NCBI GenBank assembly: GCA_030043455.1
Contig: JASHXQ010000215.1
Coordinates: forward strand, 1-14,599
Direction of reading: 5' to 3'
Length of the DNA: 14,599 bases
From: Nitrososphaerales archaeon
GTDB lineage: Archaea; Thermoproteota; Nitrososphaeria; Nitrososphaerales; CADDZS01
A model generated the notes under the pieces. The model was not told the origin of the DNA. It ran no database searches and worked only from the letters and a program-made list of their open reading frames with translations. Shown here piece after piece: positions 1 to 7,747 of the stretch (the stretch's first letter is position 1; each line of letters starts with the position of its first letter). The position numbers were made by a program, and so were the translations under genes.

Positions 1-357
1 CCGAGGTACCAAAAGTCGCCCCACCTGGGTAAAAGCCTGAAGAACGTTAACGTTCGCGTTCTTGACGATTGTATACTCTCCATATTGGTCCTTATCAATC
101 AGACCGAGACGAGTGAGTTTGTCCAAGTGATGGTAAGCGACACTCGGGCTGGATAATCCGAGGGACCTCTGGAGCTCTCTGACACCCACAGCCTTGGGAC
201 TTTTCAGAATGAAAAGATAAGCCCTCAGCGTTCTCCCCCTTAATTCGGTGTCAGGATCAAAATCAGTTGGAGGGGGCCCCGAGGGTTTGTCTGAAGACTT
301 TTTGGGTTTCTTTGACCTGCCGGGAAACTCATCAGACGAAGGATCAGTATCTGGCAA
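1..357 (-). CDS. Winged-helix transcriptional regulator, probably membrane-anchored (partial, N-terminal part)
   Basis: The reading frame is open from a TTG at 357 to the left edge of the window, giving 119 residues of an unfinished protein. Residues 1-40 are polar and rich in Ser, Pro, Lys and Asp. They are followed by a winged helix-turn-helix of ArsR type at about residues 43-100, with the recognition-helix region SSPSVAYHHLDKLTRLGLI and the wing KDQYGEYTI. The sequence then runs VLQAFTQVGRLLVPR, which in the archaeal family I recall is followed by membrane helices, so a membrane-bound regulator is my inference; those helices lie outside the window. An in-frame TAG lies just upstream, at 373-375, so TTG 357 is the most plausible start; ATT at 372 is the only other option. 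The gene is divergent from the small membrane protein at 526. Its ligand and targets are unknown. Confidence 0.72.
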   Translation of the reverse strand, partial: MPDTDPSSDEFPGRSKKPKKSSDKPSGPPPTDFDPDTELRGRTLRAYLFILKSPKAVGVRELQRSLGLSSPSVAYHHLDKLTRLGLIDKDQYGEYTIVKNANVNVLQAFTQVGRLLVPR

Positions 358-452
358 ATCTTTTCTCTCAATCTATTGACTCTGATAGATCCAGGTTTTG
401 GGGCGGAACCTCTTCTAGTCCTATGATATTATGAATTTAGTATTTGACAAGA

Positions 453-465
453 GGATTCGGAATCC
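453..465. promoter_or_regulatory. 13-nt palindrome, candidate operator
   Basis: GGATTC-G-GAATCC is a perfect inverted repeat with a single central base. It lies 15 bases upstream of the TATA box at 481 in the gap between the divergent regulator and small membrane-protein genes. This is a typical place for a dimeric helix-turn-helix protein to bind. The operator role is an inference. Confidence 0.4.
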
Positions 466-480
466 ATTTTCCGTGCAAAG

Positions 481-489
481 TATAAATAG
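481..489 (+). promoter_or_regulatory. Archaeal TATA box for the 526 gene
   Basis: TATAAATAG is a near-ideal archaeal TATA box, preceded by a purine-rich possible BRE (GCAAAG). Transcription would be expected to start about 25 bases on, near 510, giving a leader of about 15 bases. No Shine-Dalgarno sequence precedes ATG 526, which fits a short-leader transcript. Confidence 0.7.
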
Positions 490-525
490 CAAATTTCGAT
501 CCGGGTTCCTATCGGCTCCATTAAA

Positions 526-810
526 ATGGCTAGAGATAGAGCAATCGGAAGCGCCCTAGTGGTGGGCGCAATCATTGGTGTAATCGTGTACGGACTACTT
601 CTCTTCTACTTCAAGGCGCCAATTCCGCTTTACACTCTTGAAATAACCGCTTTTGTGGCAGTGGTTGCAGTGCTGGCCATCCTTGGCTGGATAGGCTACG
701 TTATGGCTACGACTCCTCCTCCAGTCCCTCTTGAGCCTGAGCCGGCCCCTGCCGCGAGCTCCGCCTCTGCTCCTGAAACGAACGCAGGGACAACAGAGAA
801 GAAAGCCTGA
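526..810 (+). CDS. Small two-helix membrane protein with proline-rich tail
   Basis: This 94-residue protein has a short basic N-terminus (MARDRAIG), two hydrophobic helices at about residues 8-28 and 37-60, and a C-terminal tail from about residue 62 rich in Pro, Ala, Ser and Glu (TTPPPVPLEPEPAPA). No catalytic motif is visible and I cannot assign a function. The start is clear because ATG follows a strong TATA box by about 40 bases. The gene is divergent from the winged-helix regulator at the left edge, so the two may be functionally linked, for instance as regulator and regulated membrane partner; this is inference only. The positive-inside pattern would put the N-terminus in the cytoplasm and, with two helices, the Pro-rich tail there as well. 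Confidence 0.8.
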   Translation: MARDRAIGSALVVGAIIGVIVYGLLLFYFKAPIPLYTLEITAFVAVVAVLAILGWIGYVMATTPPPVPLEPEPAPAASSASAPETNAGTTEKKA

Positions 811-854
811 TCTAACTGTTGTCTCATCCGTATCAGCCCTAAAATCTCTCCCAA

Positions 855-862
855 TTTTTATA
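855..862 (+). promoter_or_regulatory. TATA box upstream of the DUF354 gene
   Basis: TTTTTATA lies 48 bases before the TTG start at 910. The expected transcription start is near 885. A GGAAGCTTCC palindrome at 881-890 sits at that point; I attach no function to it. Confidence 0.5.
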
Positions 863-909
863 CTCGCTTTCCGGAGCTTGGGAAGCTTCCTCCTCAGGCC
901 GGAAAATGT

Positions 910-1971
910 TTGTCTAATAGAATCTGGATCGACGCCCTCACTCCCAAACAAGCCCTCTTTGCCGAGGCCATGCAGAAGGGCGCCTCCAAGAAATTCGACT
1001 TGACGGTTACCACTAGAAACTATTCTGAACTGAACAAGTTTCTAGTTCGAAGAGGTCTTAACTTCGCCTCAATTGGGGGTTATGGCGGTGGAGATCTCAA
1101 AAAGAAACTCGCAGCCAGCGTGACACGGGAGGCCGACCTAGTAAAATTTGCTTCAACAGCTAACTTTGACTACACTTTTTCCTTCCTCTCTCCAGAAGCT
1201 GCCCGGGTCAGTTTCGGGCTCGGCATACCCCATTTTGTTTGTAGTGACTCTCCCCACGCATGGGCACCGTCGAAGCTGGTGGTTCCTCTTTCGAAGCGAG
1301 TGTTCACCCCCTTTCCGATCCCACGAGACAGATGGACACAGTATGGCTTGAAGGTCGCGTCGGTTTCGAAGTACCATGCCTTGGATCCTTGGGCTTGGTT
1401 AAGGAATTCGCCCCGCCAGACTAAACCGAAAATCCAGGGGAAAGTGTTGATCCGGTTGGAAGAGTGGTTTGCCTCCTACTTCAGGCAAGGATATGGTATC
1501 TCTTCGGTTTTGAACAAATTGCTGGAGGGGATTCACAAGTCGGGCGACTTCGAGGTGACTCTTGTTCCCAGGTACGACGATCAGAGAGAATGGGCGAAAA
1601 AGGAATTCTCGGGTAGAGCGGTCATCCCATCAGACGCCATTGATGGAGTTGAGGCAATCTCCCATACGGATCTTTTGATCGGAGGTGGGGCGACTATGAC
1701 TCAGGAGGCCGCTCTTCTGGGAGTCCCTAATATTTCCTATTTCCCGTCTGCTGAGCTGGATGTTTTTTCACGGTATTATTTTCCGAAGAGACTTTCAGTT
1801 GAGGCTTCCACTCCGGCCTCGTTGCTAAAGCACACCTTTTTCATTCTGCGGCATCTCGAGAATGCGAAAGAGACCTTTTCTCTCAGGGCGACCGAGGAAA
1901 CTGCTGGCTTTGAGGATCCTGTGAAATTCATCTTCGATCGCTTACGGGAGACCTGTCTCGAAGAAAAATAA
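910..1971 (+). CDS. DUF354 family protein, GT-B-like fold
   Basis: The 353-residue protein matches the archaeal DUF354 family, whose members resemble GT-B glycosyltransferases and UDP-GlcNAc 2-epimerases such as MurG and WecB. The N-terminal strand RIWIDALTPKQALF is the family's typical opening, which forces the TTG start at 910; an ATG at 906 is in another frame and meets a stop after three codons. The C-terminal half contains LLIGGGATMTQEAALLGVP (GGG at residues 258-260), the nucleotide-sugar-binding type loop also seen in MurG-like enzymes. No signal peptide or membrane helix is evident. Length is close to that usual for the family. It is followed after 18 bases by a membrane glycosyltransferase, so the pair probably acts in synthesis of a surface glycan or glycolipid. 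The substrate cannot be read from the sequence. Confidence 0.85.
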   Translation: MSNRIWIDALTPKQALFAEAMQKGASKKFDLTVTTRNYSELNKFLVRRGLNFASIGGYGGGDLKKKLAASVTREADLVKFASTANFDYTFSFLSPEAARVSFGLGIPHFVCSDSPHAWAPSKLVVPLSKRVFTPFPIPRDRWTQYGLKVASVSKYHALDPWAWLRNSPRQTKPKIQGKVLIRLEEWFASYFRQGYGISSVLNKLLEGIHKSGDFEVTLVPRYDDQREWAKKEFSGRAVIPSDAIDGVEAISHTDLLIGGGATMTQEAALLGVPNISYFPSAELDVFSRYYFPKRLSVEASTPASLLKHTFFILRHLENAKETFSLRATEETAGFEDPVKFIFDRLRETCLEEK

Positions 1972-1974
1972 ATT

Positions 1975-1980
1975 AGGAGA
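1975..1980 (+). promoter_or_regulatory. Shine-Dalgarno for the GTG start at 1990
   Basis: AGGAGA stands 9 bases before GTG 1990 and supports that start within the DUF354-GT2 operon. Confidence 0.5.
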
Positions 1981-1989
1981 TCCAAGGTA

Positions 1990-3174
1990 GTGTGGGATAT
2001 TGAGATTATTATTCCTGCAATTGTTTTTTTGTCCTTTGTAGGCTCACTCTTAGTATTCGTCTACCTTTACTCAACTGAGAAAGAAGCTCCCATTTTCTCG
2101 TACACACCAAAAGTAGATGACTTCAACCTCCGTGCGCCTCTGGTATCAATAATCGTTACCGCAAAAAATGAAGAGCAGCTGATCGAATCTTGCGTCGTTT
2201 CCCTGCTTGCCCAGACATACTCCAATTTTGAAATAATTGTGATGGACGATTCTTCGACCGACGGAACAGCAAAGATCGTCAGCAAGCTCGCCTCAAATTC
2301 TGCTTTACTGCGACTCGTTCAGGCTGGACCAAAGCCTGAAGGTTGGGTAGGAAAAAGCTGGCCGTGTTGGCGGGGCTTTCAAGAGGCTAAAGGGGATTAC
2401 CTACTCTTCGTGGATGCTGACTCCACCTTTCAGCCGCGAGTCATCGAGAGATCCGTTCTGTATGTTGAGAAAAATTCTATCGACATGTTCTCTGTAGCCC
2501 CGCAGGTCAGATTTCACGGTATCTGGGCGGCATCCGTACTTCCTCTCGTCAGCGGAGCAATTAACCTGCTCTACCCCCTGAAAAAAGTGAACGACAAGAA
2601 AAGCAAACGGGCGTACGTCTTCGGCACGTACTTTTTGATAAAAAAGGAGGTTTACATGGCGACCGGAGGACACAGCCGAGTTCGCGATCAGCTAGTGGAA
2701 GACGCTGCGTTTGCACAGGTTGTGAAATCTGCAGGTTATCGCTTGAGGGTCGAAGTAGGCGATGGCGCAATTTCCACCGAGTGGGAAAGTGACCCCAGAT
2801 CCATCTATCACGGTCTGGAGCGCGTGGTATCTTCCTCGATTAAAGGGTACGGAATGGCTTCTCTTCTGAACGCCGTTTTACTCTTTTTTCTGATCGTGTA
2901 TCCAGTGCTTTATTTAATTGGCGATTTAGTAGCGCGTGTTTTTACCGAAATCTTCTCGATTGGCTTGCTGGCTAGTGCCCTAAACATAGTCTTATTTCTT
3001 CTTATTACCAGCCGGGAAATGAGAATGATTTCGAGAAGAACAGGACCCGAGATCTCGCTTTATTTTCTCGGTGGAGTGATTTTCATAATCGCAATCATGA
3101 CCACGTCCCTCAAAATAGTAAAGGGCATTGACATTTACTGGAAGGGTCAGGGATACAAACAGACTGTTGATTGA
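1990..3174 (+). CDS. Membrane glycosyltransferase, family 2 (GT-A)
   Basis: The 394-residue protein starts with one membrane helix (about residues 5-27), followed by a GT-A catalytic domain. Visible motifs are VSIIVTAKNEE (52-62), MDDSSTDGTA (85-94) and the metal-binding DxD as VDADSTF (DAD at 142-144). The stretch GWVGKSWPCWRGFQEAKGDY and the acidic pair in RDQLVEDAAFA (E237, D238) resemble the HpnB and diaponeurosporenoate-glycosyltransferase branch of GT2. Two to three hydrophobic helices follow from about residue 280 to 385. Catalysis should face the cytoplasm and transfer a sugar from a nucleotide sugar to a membrane-bound acceptor. The GTG start has a good AGGAGA ribosome site and the gene lies 18 bases after the DUF354 gene, so they are probably co-transcribed. 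The acceptor is unknown; polyprenol, a carotenoid-like lipid or a surface glycan are all possible. Confidence 0.87.
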   Translation: MWDIEIIIPAIVFLSFVGSLLVFVYLYSTEKEAPIFSYTPKVDDFNLRAPLVSIIVTAKNEEQLIESCVVSLLAQTYSNFEIIVMDDSSTDGTAKIVSKLASNSALLRLVQAGPKPEGWVGKSWPCWRGFQEAKGDYLLFVDADSTFQPRVIERSVLYVEKNSIDMFSVAPQVRFHGIWAASVLPLVSGAINLLYPLKKVNDKKSKRAYVFGTYFLIKKEVYMATGGHSRVRDQLVEDAAFAQVVKSAGYRLRVEVGDGAISTEWESDPRSIYHGLERVVSSSIKGYGMASLLNAVLLFFLIVYPVLYLIGDLVARVFTEIFSIGLLASALNIVLFLLITSREMRMISRRTGPEISLYFLGGVIFIIAIMTTSLKIVKGIDIYWKGQGYKQTVD

Positions 3175-3228
3175 GCTCATCTTTCAGTCGAAGCCTCTCC
3201 AAGTTAATCATATTACTCTAGAAAGAAG

Positions 3229-3492
3229 TTGCACGTCTGGAATTCTGTATTGGCTGTCAGGAGAGGCCCTGTTACGGGAAATCTGACGCGCGAAGAGTAC
3301 GAGGTTGTCTTGAAGGCTTTGGGAGCCTACCAAATTCGTTTGTTCGACTCAACGAAAGATTCGAGATCCAAGAACGATTATGCTTCGACAAGCACCGCCT
3401 TCGTCGAATCCGAGTTAGTAACCAGTGCAATCAAGAAAATACATCGTGATCTAGAAGCTTTGGTGAAGAGTGAAAGTAGTACACTCCAATAA
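3229..3492 (+). CDS. Small hypothetical protein, 87 residues
   Basis: I do not recognise this protein. It is soluble and mixed-charge, with a likely helical segment LTREEYEVVLKALGAYQIRL in the middle and a C-terminal helix from about residue 60 (AIKKIHRDLEALVKSE). No cysteine cluster or catalytic motif is present. The TTG start at 3229 is uncertain; an in-frame TTG at 3250 (residue 8) is an alternative. A weak AT-rich element near 3205-3216 could be its TATA box. It lies 54 bases after the glycosyltransferase on the same strand and is followed by a convergent gene with a hairpin between them, so it could be the last gene of the glycosylation operon or stand alone. The codon pattern looks like its neighbours, so I believe it is real. 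Confidence 0.55.
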   Translation: MHVWNSVLAVRRGPVTGNLTREEYEVVLKALGAYQIRLFDSTKDSRSKNDYASTSTAFVESELVTSAIKKIHRDLEALVKSESSTLQ

Positions 3493-3500
3493 AGTACTAA

Positions 3501-3520
3501 CTTAGATACTCTCGTCTAAG
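3501..3520. terminator. Hairpin between convergent genes
   Basis: CTTAGA at 3501-3506 pairs with TCTAAG at 3515-3520 across an 8-base loop, and GGTTTT follows on the plus strand. It occupies the 45-base gap between the convergent 87-residue gene and the phosphorylase gene. The stem is short, and archaeal termination relies mainly on T-rich tracts, so the call is modest. Confidence 0.35.
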
Positions 3521-3537
3521 GGTTTTGTCATCAAGAT

Positions 3538-5682
3538 CTATCCAGAATCTATAGCAAGCTTTCTAAAATAGAAGCTCTCGGCGTACTCGATTGCCATTCT
3601 GCACGAACTGAATCGTGGCACGAGCCCCGAGATCGACTTTCTCATTTTCTCTATCCATTTCAACGGGAGATCGTCTGTCCTGTCATAAAATTCTGGAGCA
3701 ACGTGATTTTCCAGGAGATCGTAAAGGGTTTCAGCTTCCTGTCGATCCTGCAGCACGTGATTGGTCTCGACCGCTCCCGCACCGATCGCCCAACCATTAG
3801 AAGGAGTGTAAGCCTCGTCCCACCATCCATCCAACACGCTCAGATTCAATCCACCGTTGCACAGAACTTTCATCCCGCTAGTCCCAGAAGCCTCCATAGG
3901 CCGTCTGGGATTGTTGAGCCAGACATCGACACCTTGCACCATGTGCCTTGCAACGTCGATGTCATAGTCCTGTAGGAAGATAACTTTCCCACCGGATGGT
4001 TCTCTGGCAATGAAGGAGGCTATTTCTTGGATGTACTTCTTCCCTTCGTTATCCTTCGGATGAGCTTTTCCTGCGAATACGAACTGGATCGGCCTTTCCG
4101 ACTCCGTCAGAAGATTTCTCAGTCGTAACTGGTCAGAGAAAAGAAGTGTGGCTCTCTTGTAGGTTGCAAACCTCCTGGCAAATCCCACTGTCAGAGCGCT
4201 TGGGTTGAGAGCGTTAATTGAGCTACCCTGTCGGCGCGCAATGAAATCTAATAGCATCATTCTAGACTCCTGTCTAGCCTTCCACAAACGATCTGAAGGG
4301 ATCTTTGAGATCCCCCGCCAAGTGTCAATTTTCCAGATTTTGCACGGCCAATCCTTCCCGAGATATTCGTCGAACAGGTCAGCCATTGAATCAGAGATCC
4401 AAGATGGGACATGAACCCCGTTGGTTACCGCGCGCATCAATTTACCTCTCTTACTCTCAATAGCCTTTTCATGGATCTCGAATTCTTCTTCTTGAAGGAT
4501 TTTCTCCCACAATTTACTCGCGACCCGCCTGTGAAGCTCGGACACCCCGTTCACCATCGAGGATGTTCTTATCGCCAAGACAGCCATGTTAAATCCAGGG
4601 GATTCCAGAGTCTCCTGTCCGAGCGAAAACAAATCCTCAGGCGTTATGCCTAAACGATTGGGGAGCTGGGCTAAGTATCCCTCAACCTGCTCCCGAGTGA
4701 AAATGTCGATACCTGCTGGAACGGGCGTATGAGTAGTGAACACTGTGGAGGCTTTTACGGTTTCGAGAGCTTTGAGAAAAGAGATCTTGTTCCCGCTTTG
4801 TTCTACGGCTAGGGCGATCCTCTCCAGCGAAACAAAACTGGAATGACCCTCGTTCATGTGATAAACTGAAGGATTGTGCCCCAAGATACGCAGGAGTCGG
4901 GCCCCTCCAAAACCCAAGATAATTTCCTGCTTTATTCTCAAATCTGAATCGCCTCCGTAGAGCTCGCCAGTAATTTCGCAATCCCCTGGAGAATTCAGTC
5001 CCGGTAAATTGGTGTCCAGAAGATACAAGGAAATTGTGCCGACGTGAGCCTTCAAAGTCCTGACGATAATTTCGCGGTCGGCCAAGGGGACCGAGAATAG
5101 AAGTGGTTTCCCGGAATCTCGATCCTTCACGATTTCGAGGGGGAGATCCTCTTGAATGTTCACTGGATACTGCTCGATCTGCCATCCTTCCGAATTCAAA
5201 GTCTGGGAAAAGTAGCCTCGCGAGTAAAATAATCCAATAGCGACCAAAGGGATTCCCAGATCAGAGGAAGATTTTAGGTGGTCACCGGACAGAACTCCGA
5301 GACCGCCAGAGTAAATTCGAAGGTATGAAACGATTCCAAACTCCATGGAAAAATAAGCTACCTCTACCTCCCTGGCTCTCGTCGGCGGATATCTTCTTGG
5401 AAACCATTTGTCGCCCCGATTGCTGAGATACTCATGTTGAGCCAAGACGCCCCTTTGAAGCAAGGCCAAGAATCCTTCGTCGCATCTTAACTCCTCAATT
5501 CTCGCCGGAGACAGCTCTCGAATCATAACAATGGGATTGTAGCCAGATCGATTCCAAGAACTCTCGTCAATACTGGAAAAGACTTCTCTTACCGTTCGAT
5601 TCCAGCTGAAATAGAAGTTCGAAGCCAGGATTGCCAGTCCATGCAATTCTTTGGGTAGGGGTTGAATTTTTTCGAAAGTCAT
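3538..5682 (-). CDS. Alpha-glucan (glycogen/maltodextrin) phosphorylase
   Basis: The enzyme releases glucose-1-phosphate from alpha-1,4-glucans with phosphate and a pyridoxal-phosphate cofactor. The 714-residue protein belongs to the prokaryotic alpha-glucan phosphorylase branch, with an N-terminal DUF3417-like part (about 1-100) containing ILASNFYFSWNRTVREVF. Family motifs in order are YFSMEFGI (110-117), GGLGVLSGDHLKS (126-138), YHMNEGH (274-280), THTPVPAG (317-324), and EASGTSGMK with the PLP lysine at about residue 605, followed by CNGGLNLSVLDGWWDEAY. The protein appears complete but is shorter than the roughly 800-850 residues I recall for several thermophile homologues; the shortfall is probably in the C-terminal part. 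The gene stands alone: no branching enzyme or glycogen synthase lies in the window. It is on the same strand as ctaB, but a gap of about 200 bases separates them, so it probably has its own promoter. The ATG at 5682 gives the expected family N-terminus. Confidence 0.93.
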   Translation of the reverse strand: MTFEKIQPLPKELHGLAILASNFYFSWNRTVREVFSSIDESSWNRSGYNPIVMIRELSPARIEELRCDEGFLALLQRGVLAQHEYLSNRGDKWFPRRYPPTRAREVEVAYFSMEFGIVSYLRIYSGGLGVLSGDHLKSSSDLGIPLVAIGLFYSRGYFSQTLNSEGWQIEQYPVNIQEDLPLEIVKDRDSGKPLLFSVPLADREIIVRTLKAHVGTISLYLLDTNLPGLNSPGDCEITGELYGGDSDLRIKQEIILGFGGARLLRILGHNPSVYHMNEGHSSFVSLERIALAVEQSGNKISFLKALETVKASTVFTTHTPVPAGIDIFTREQVEGYLAQLPNRLGITPEDLFSLGQETLESPGFNMAVLAIRTSSMVNGVSELHRRVASKLWEKILQEEEFEIHEKAIESKRGKLMRAVTNGVHVPSWISDSMADLFDEYLGKDWPCKIWKIDTWRGISKIPSDRLWKARQESRMMLLDFIARRQGSSINALNPSALTVGFARRFATYKRATLLFSDQLRLRNLLTESERPIQFVFAGKAHPKDNEGKKYIQEIASFIAREPSGGKVIFLQDYDIDVARHMVQGVDVWLNNPRRPMEASGTSGMKVLCNGGLNLSVLDGWWDEAYTPSNGWAIGAGAVETNHVLQDRQEAETLYDLLENHVAPEFYDRTDDLPLKWIEKMRKSISGLVPRFSSCRMAIEYAESFYFRKLAIDSG

Positions 5683-5879
5683 TGGAGGAATATCTAGAGT
5701 AATTTCGTCGATTTTTTCAGATTCATAATAATAGTTTATCGAGCAAAGATTCTGTAGCTGTATTACTATCCAAGAATATTGATTTTGGAAGAGGTCTTGT
5801 CTTTACCCCGAGATGTGAATCAGCAAGAAGGAGCTAGAGTATTTTCACTTACCAATGTTCACGTTGTCAATCACAATTC

Positions 5880-6776
5880 TCAGAGGAGGGCACTAATGAT
5901 CATCCCCCCGAACAATAAGAAAAGATAGGGCAACGAAATGAGGAAAGCATTGAAACCATTTTGCACCGTTGGTTTCTTCAACATACGATAGTCCACTAAA
6001 AGAAAAGCTGTGCCCATGATTGCTGCAATTCCATAATAGAGCGAATCAAAAGTTCCTAGTGCATGTACAACAAGAGGAAGTAGCGAGAAGATAAGGAGAG
6101 GTATAGTGGACCACACTATCCAGTTTATCACCTCCTTCTGATTTTTCACAACCGATAACATGGGATAGCCCGATCGCAAATAATCTTCTTTGAATTTCAG
6201 AGACAGGCCCCAAAAATGCGGAGGAGTCCACAAGAAGACGAGGGACCCAATGAAAATGGAAGGCCAGCCTATCCTGTCTGTGGCCGCGGCCCATCCGGCC
6301 AAAGCTGGAAAGACCCCTGCAACTCCACCGATGACAATATTCCAGTAAGTCCGCGGCTTGAGATAAAGAGTGTAAAGGAATATGTACGAAATACTGCCAA
6401 GCGAAATCATTAGGGCAGTCAGGGGGTTGAACAAGAGATCTGCGATCACTAATCCCGCGCCAATCGCCATAATTCCGAACACAAGCGCATTTCTTGGGGC
6501 TATCCTCTGGGTAGCCACCGGTCTCTGCTCGGTTCGTGACATTAGTACGTCTTTGTTTCTTTCCAAGTAATGGTTCAGGGCCGCCGACCCTCCAGAGGAA
6601 AGCACTCCAGTGAGAGTTATACCGAGCAAACCTGCGAGATTGGTAGATCTTCCCGCAGCAACGACCATCGCCGTAATCGCTTCCAGAACGAGTAAAACCA
6701 TGATTCCCGGTTTCATCAGTTGAACGTAATTGGACAGAGTTCTACCGAAGGTTCTGTCCTTGAGCTCTTCCTTCAT
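5880..6776 (-). CDS. ctaB: Protoheme IX farnesyltransferase (heme O synthase)
   Basis: CtaB (CyoE) is a membrane prenyltransferase of the UbiA superfamily that attaches farnesyl from farnesyl diphosphate to heme b, giving heme O for heme-copper oxidases. With ATG 6776 the protein has 298 residues, the normal length, and about eight to nine membrane helices. The first Asp-rich motif is NHYLERNKDVLMSRTEQRP with N68, E72 and D76. The second region contains YLKPRTYWNIVIGG and WTPPHFWGLSLKFKEDY (W183 onward). The frame stays open upstream to 6956, but that part overlaps the preceding gene and reads as non-membrane shadow sequence. ATG 6776 forms an ATGA overlap with the stop of the upstream CPTC gene, a mark of translational coupling; ATG 6785 is the alternative. 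It is the last gene of the tmk-lrp-CPTC-ctaB unit. No oxidase subunit is in the window. Confidence 0.93.
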   Translation of the reverse strand: MKEELKDRTFGRTLSNYVQLMKPGIMVLLVLEAITAMVVAAGRSTNLAGLLGITLTGVLSSGGSAALNHYLERNKDVLMSRTEQRPVATQRIAPRNALVFGIMAIGAGLVIADLLFNPLTALMISLGSISYIFLYTLYLKPRTYWNIVIGGVAGVFPALAGWAAATDRIGWPSIFIGSLVFLWTPPHFWGLSLKFKEDYLRSGYPMLSVVKNQKEVINWIVWSTIPLLIFSLLPLVVHALGTFDSLYYGIAAIMGTAFLLVDYRMLKKPTVQNGFNAFLISLPYLFLLFGGMIISALL

Positions 6777-7747
6777 CTCTGGCATCCCAAGAAAATTTTG
6801 CGGACGCTGCTCGCTTGCCAGAAAATGGATCCGATGAGGAGGGGGATGGATACCAGCACTATCTCGGGTTGAAATTCCGAGACTGTGATCGAAAAAGCCG
6901 TCGCCCCGCTCCCGGCGATCATTGATAGAAAAAAAGCCGCTGCGCATGTGGGACATCCAGCGAAAACACCAAAAGTGGCTCCCAGAGCTCCGCTCAGAAA
7001 CGAAGTCTTGACCAAAGGCGTGGAACCACCCGAGGTCTGAATGTTTCTCAATTGTTGCGAAGATCGGAAGGCAGAATTCAGAAAGGCGACGTTGATCCCC
7101 ACCAGAGATGATACAAGTACCAGGATGAGAACTGATGCTGGTATAAGTTGGAGGCCGAGGTGCTCTGCAGGTAAATACCCAAGGCCTACGGGAATATAGC
7201 CCGCTGGGCCGCAGCAGTTTTCGATGATAAACGACGGTGATGAAACTCCGTAGTAAGTAGCAAAATTGACCGAAGGCTGGAAAATTAGTATTCCATCCAG
7301 AAGAGCGAAGATCACACCATAGACTGAAGCCGCTGCAGCAATTATCTTACCATTCTGGAAAATCGTTTCGGCAATTATTGTTCCTAAATTTTTCACAACT
7401 CTCGACTGAGAGTCCAACGTTGTCGGCTTTCGTTTCTGAATAGAGAGGAAGCTAACGACACTTGCCACTAGAAAGAGCGATCCAACAATCAACAAAGCCA
7501 GAGTACAATCAACATAGAAAAGGGATCCATTAGACGTTTGAAAGTCGGTCGTGTTCTCTGCATAAATAATGTTCATCGCCGTGAAGCATAACAAACTGAG
7601 AAAAAGGAAGAATACTGTGGCAAAATAATTCGGATGAAATTCCATTTTCTCCGCTGACTTTTGCTTGCCATCACTTAGGCTACTGCCCAAAATCCTTCCT
7701 CCGGTTTTTTCGCAAGAGTCTGATTTAGAAACAGAATCCGGATTCAA
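6773..7747 (-). CDS. Unknown six-helix membrane protein with CPTC motif
   Basis: I do not recognise a named family. The 324-residue protein has a polar N-terminus of about 38 residues and hydrophobic helices at roughly 41-62, 81-103, 135-157, 200-224, 248-280 and 293-313. Two cysteine sites stand out: CC at 178-179 in the loop between helices 3 and 4 (NCCGPAGYIP), and C265-P-T-C268 in the fifth hydrophobic stretch (VFAGCPTCAAAFF). A CxxC at a membrane face suggests thiol-disulfide exchange or metal (copper) handling. Because ctaB is coupled directly downstream by an ATGA overlap, a role in cytochrome oxidase or heme assembly is a reasonable inference, not a demonstrated one. The TTG at 7747 overlaps the stop of the Lrp gene (TTGA) and has GAGG six bases upstream. 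ATG 7645 (residue 35), with GGAG three bases before it, is a serious alternative. Confidence 0.75.
   Translation of the reverse strand: MNPDSVSKSDSCEKTGGRILGSSLSDGKQKSAEKMEFHPNYFATVFFLFLSLLCFTAMNIIYAENTTDFQTSNGSLFYVDCTLALLIVGSLFLVASVVSFLSIQKRKPTTLDSQSRVVKNLGTIIAETIFQNGKIIAAAASVYGVIFALLDGILIFQPSVNFATYYGVSSPSFIIENCCGPAGYIPVGLGYLPAEHLGLQLIPASVLILVLVSSLVGINVAFLNSAFRSSQQLRNIQTSGGSTPLVKTSFLSGALGATFGVFAGCPTCAAAFFLSMIAGSGATAFSITVSEFQPEIVLVSIPLLIGSIFWQASSVRKIFLGCQR

Noticed and set aside
42..55. Perfect 14-nt palindrome GAACGTTAACGTTC
   Set aside because: It lies within the coding part of the winged-helix gene (codons for NVNVL) and is a repeat of Asn-Val codons, so coding constraint plus chance explains it.
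4682..5185. A 167-codon open frame on the minus strand inside the phosphorylase gene
   Set aside because: It lies in another frame of a gene with clear family motifs, and its product is Arg/Ser-rich with no recognisable domain.
5683..5879. The 197-base gap between ctaB and the phosphorylase as a possible RNA gene
   Set aside because: No tRNA fold, box motif or strong stem is visible. It probably holds only the phosphorylase promoter and the ctaB 3' end.
6777..6956. A 60-residue N-terminal extension of CtaB from ATG 6956
   Set aside because: It overlaps the end of the CPTC gene in another frame, has no CtaB-like character, and the ATGA overlap at 6776 gives the normal family length.
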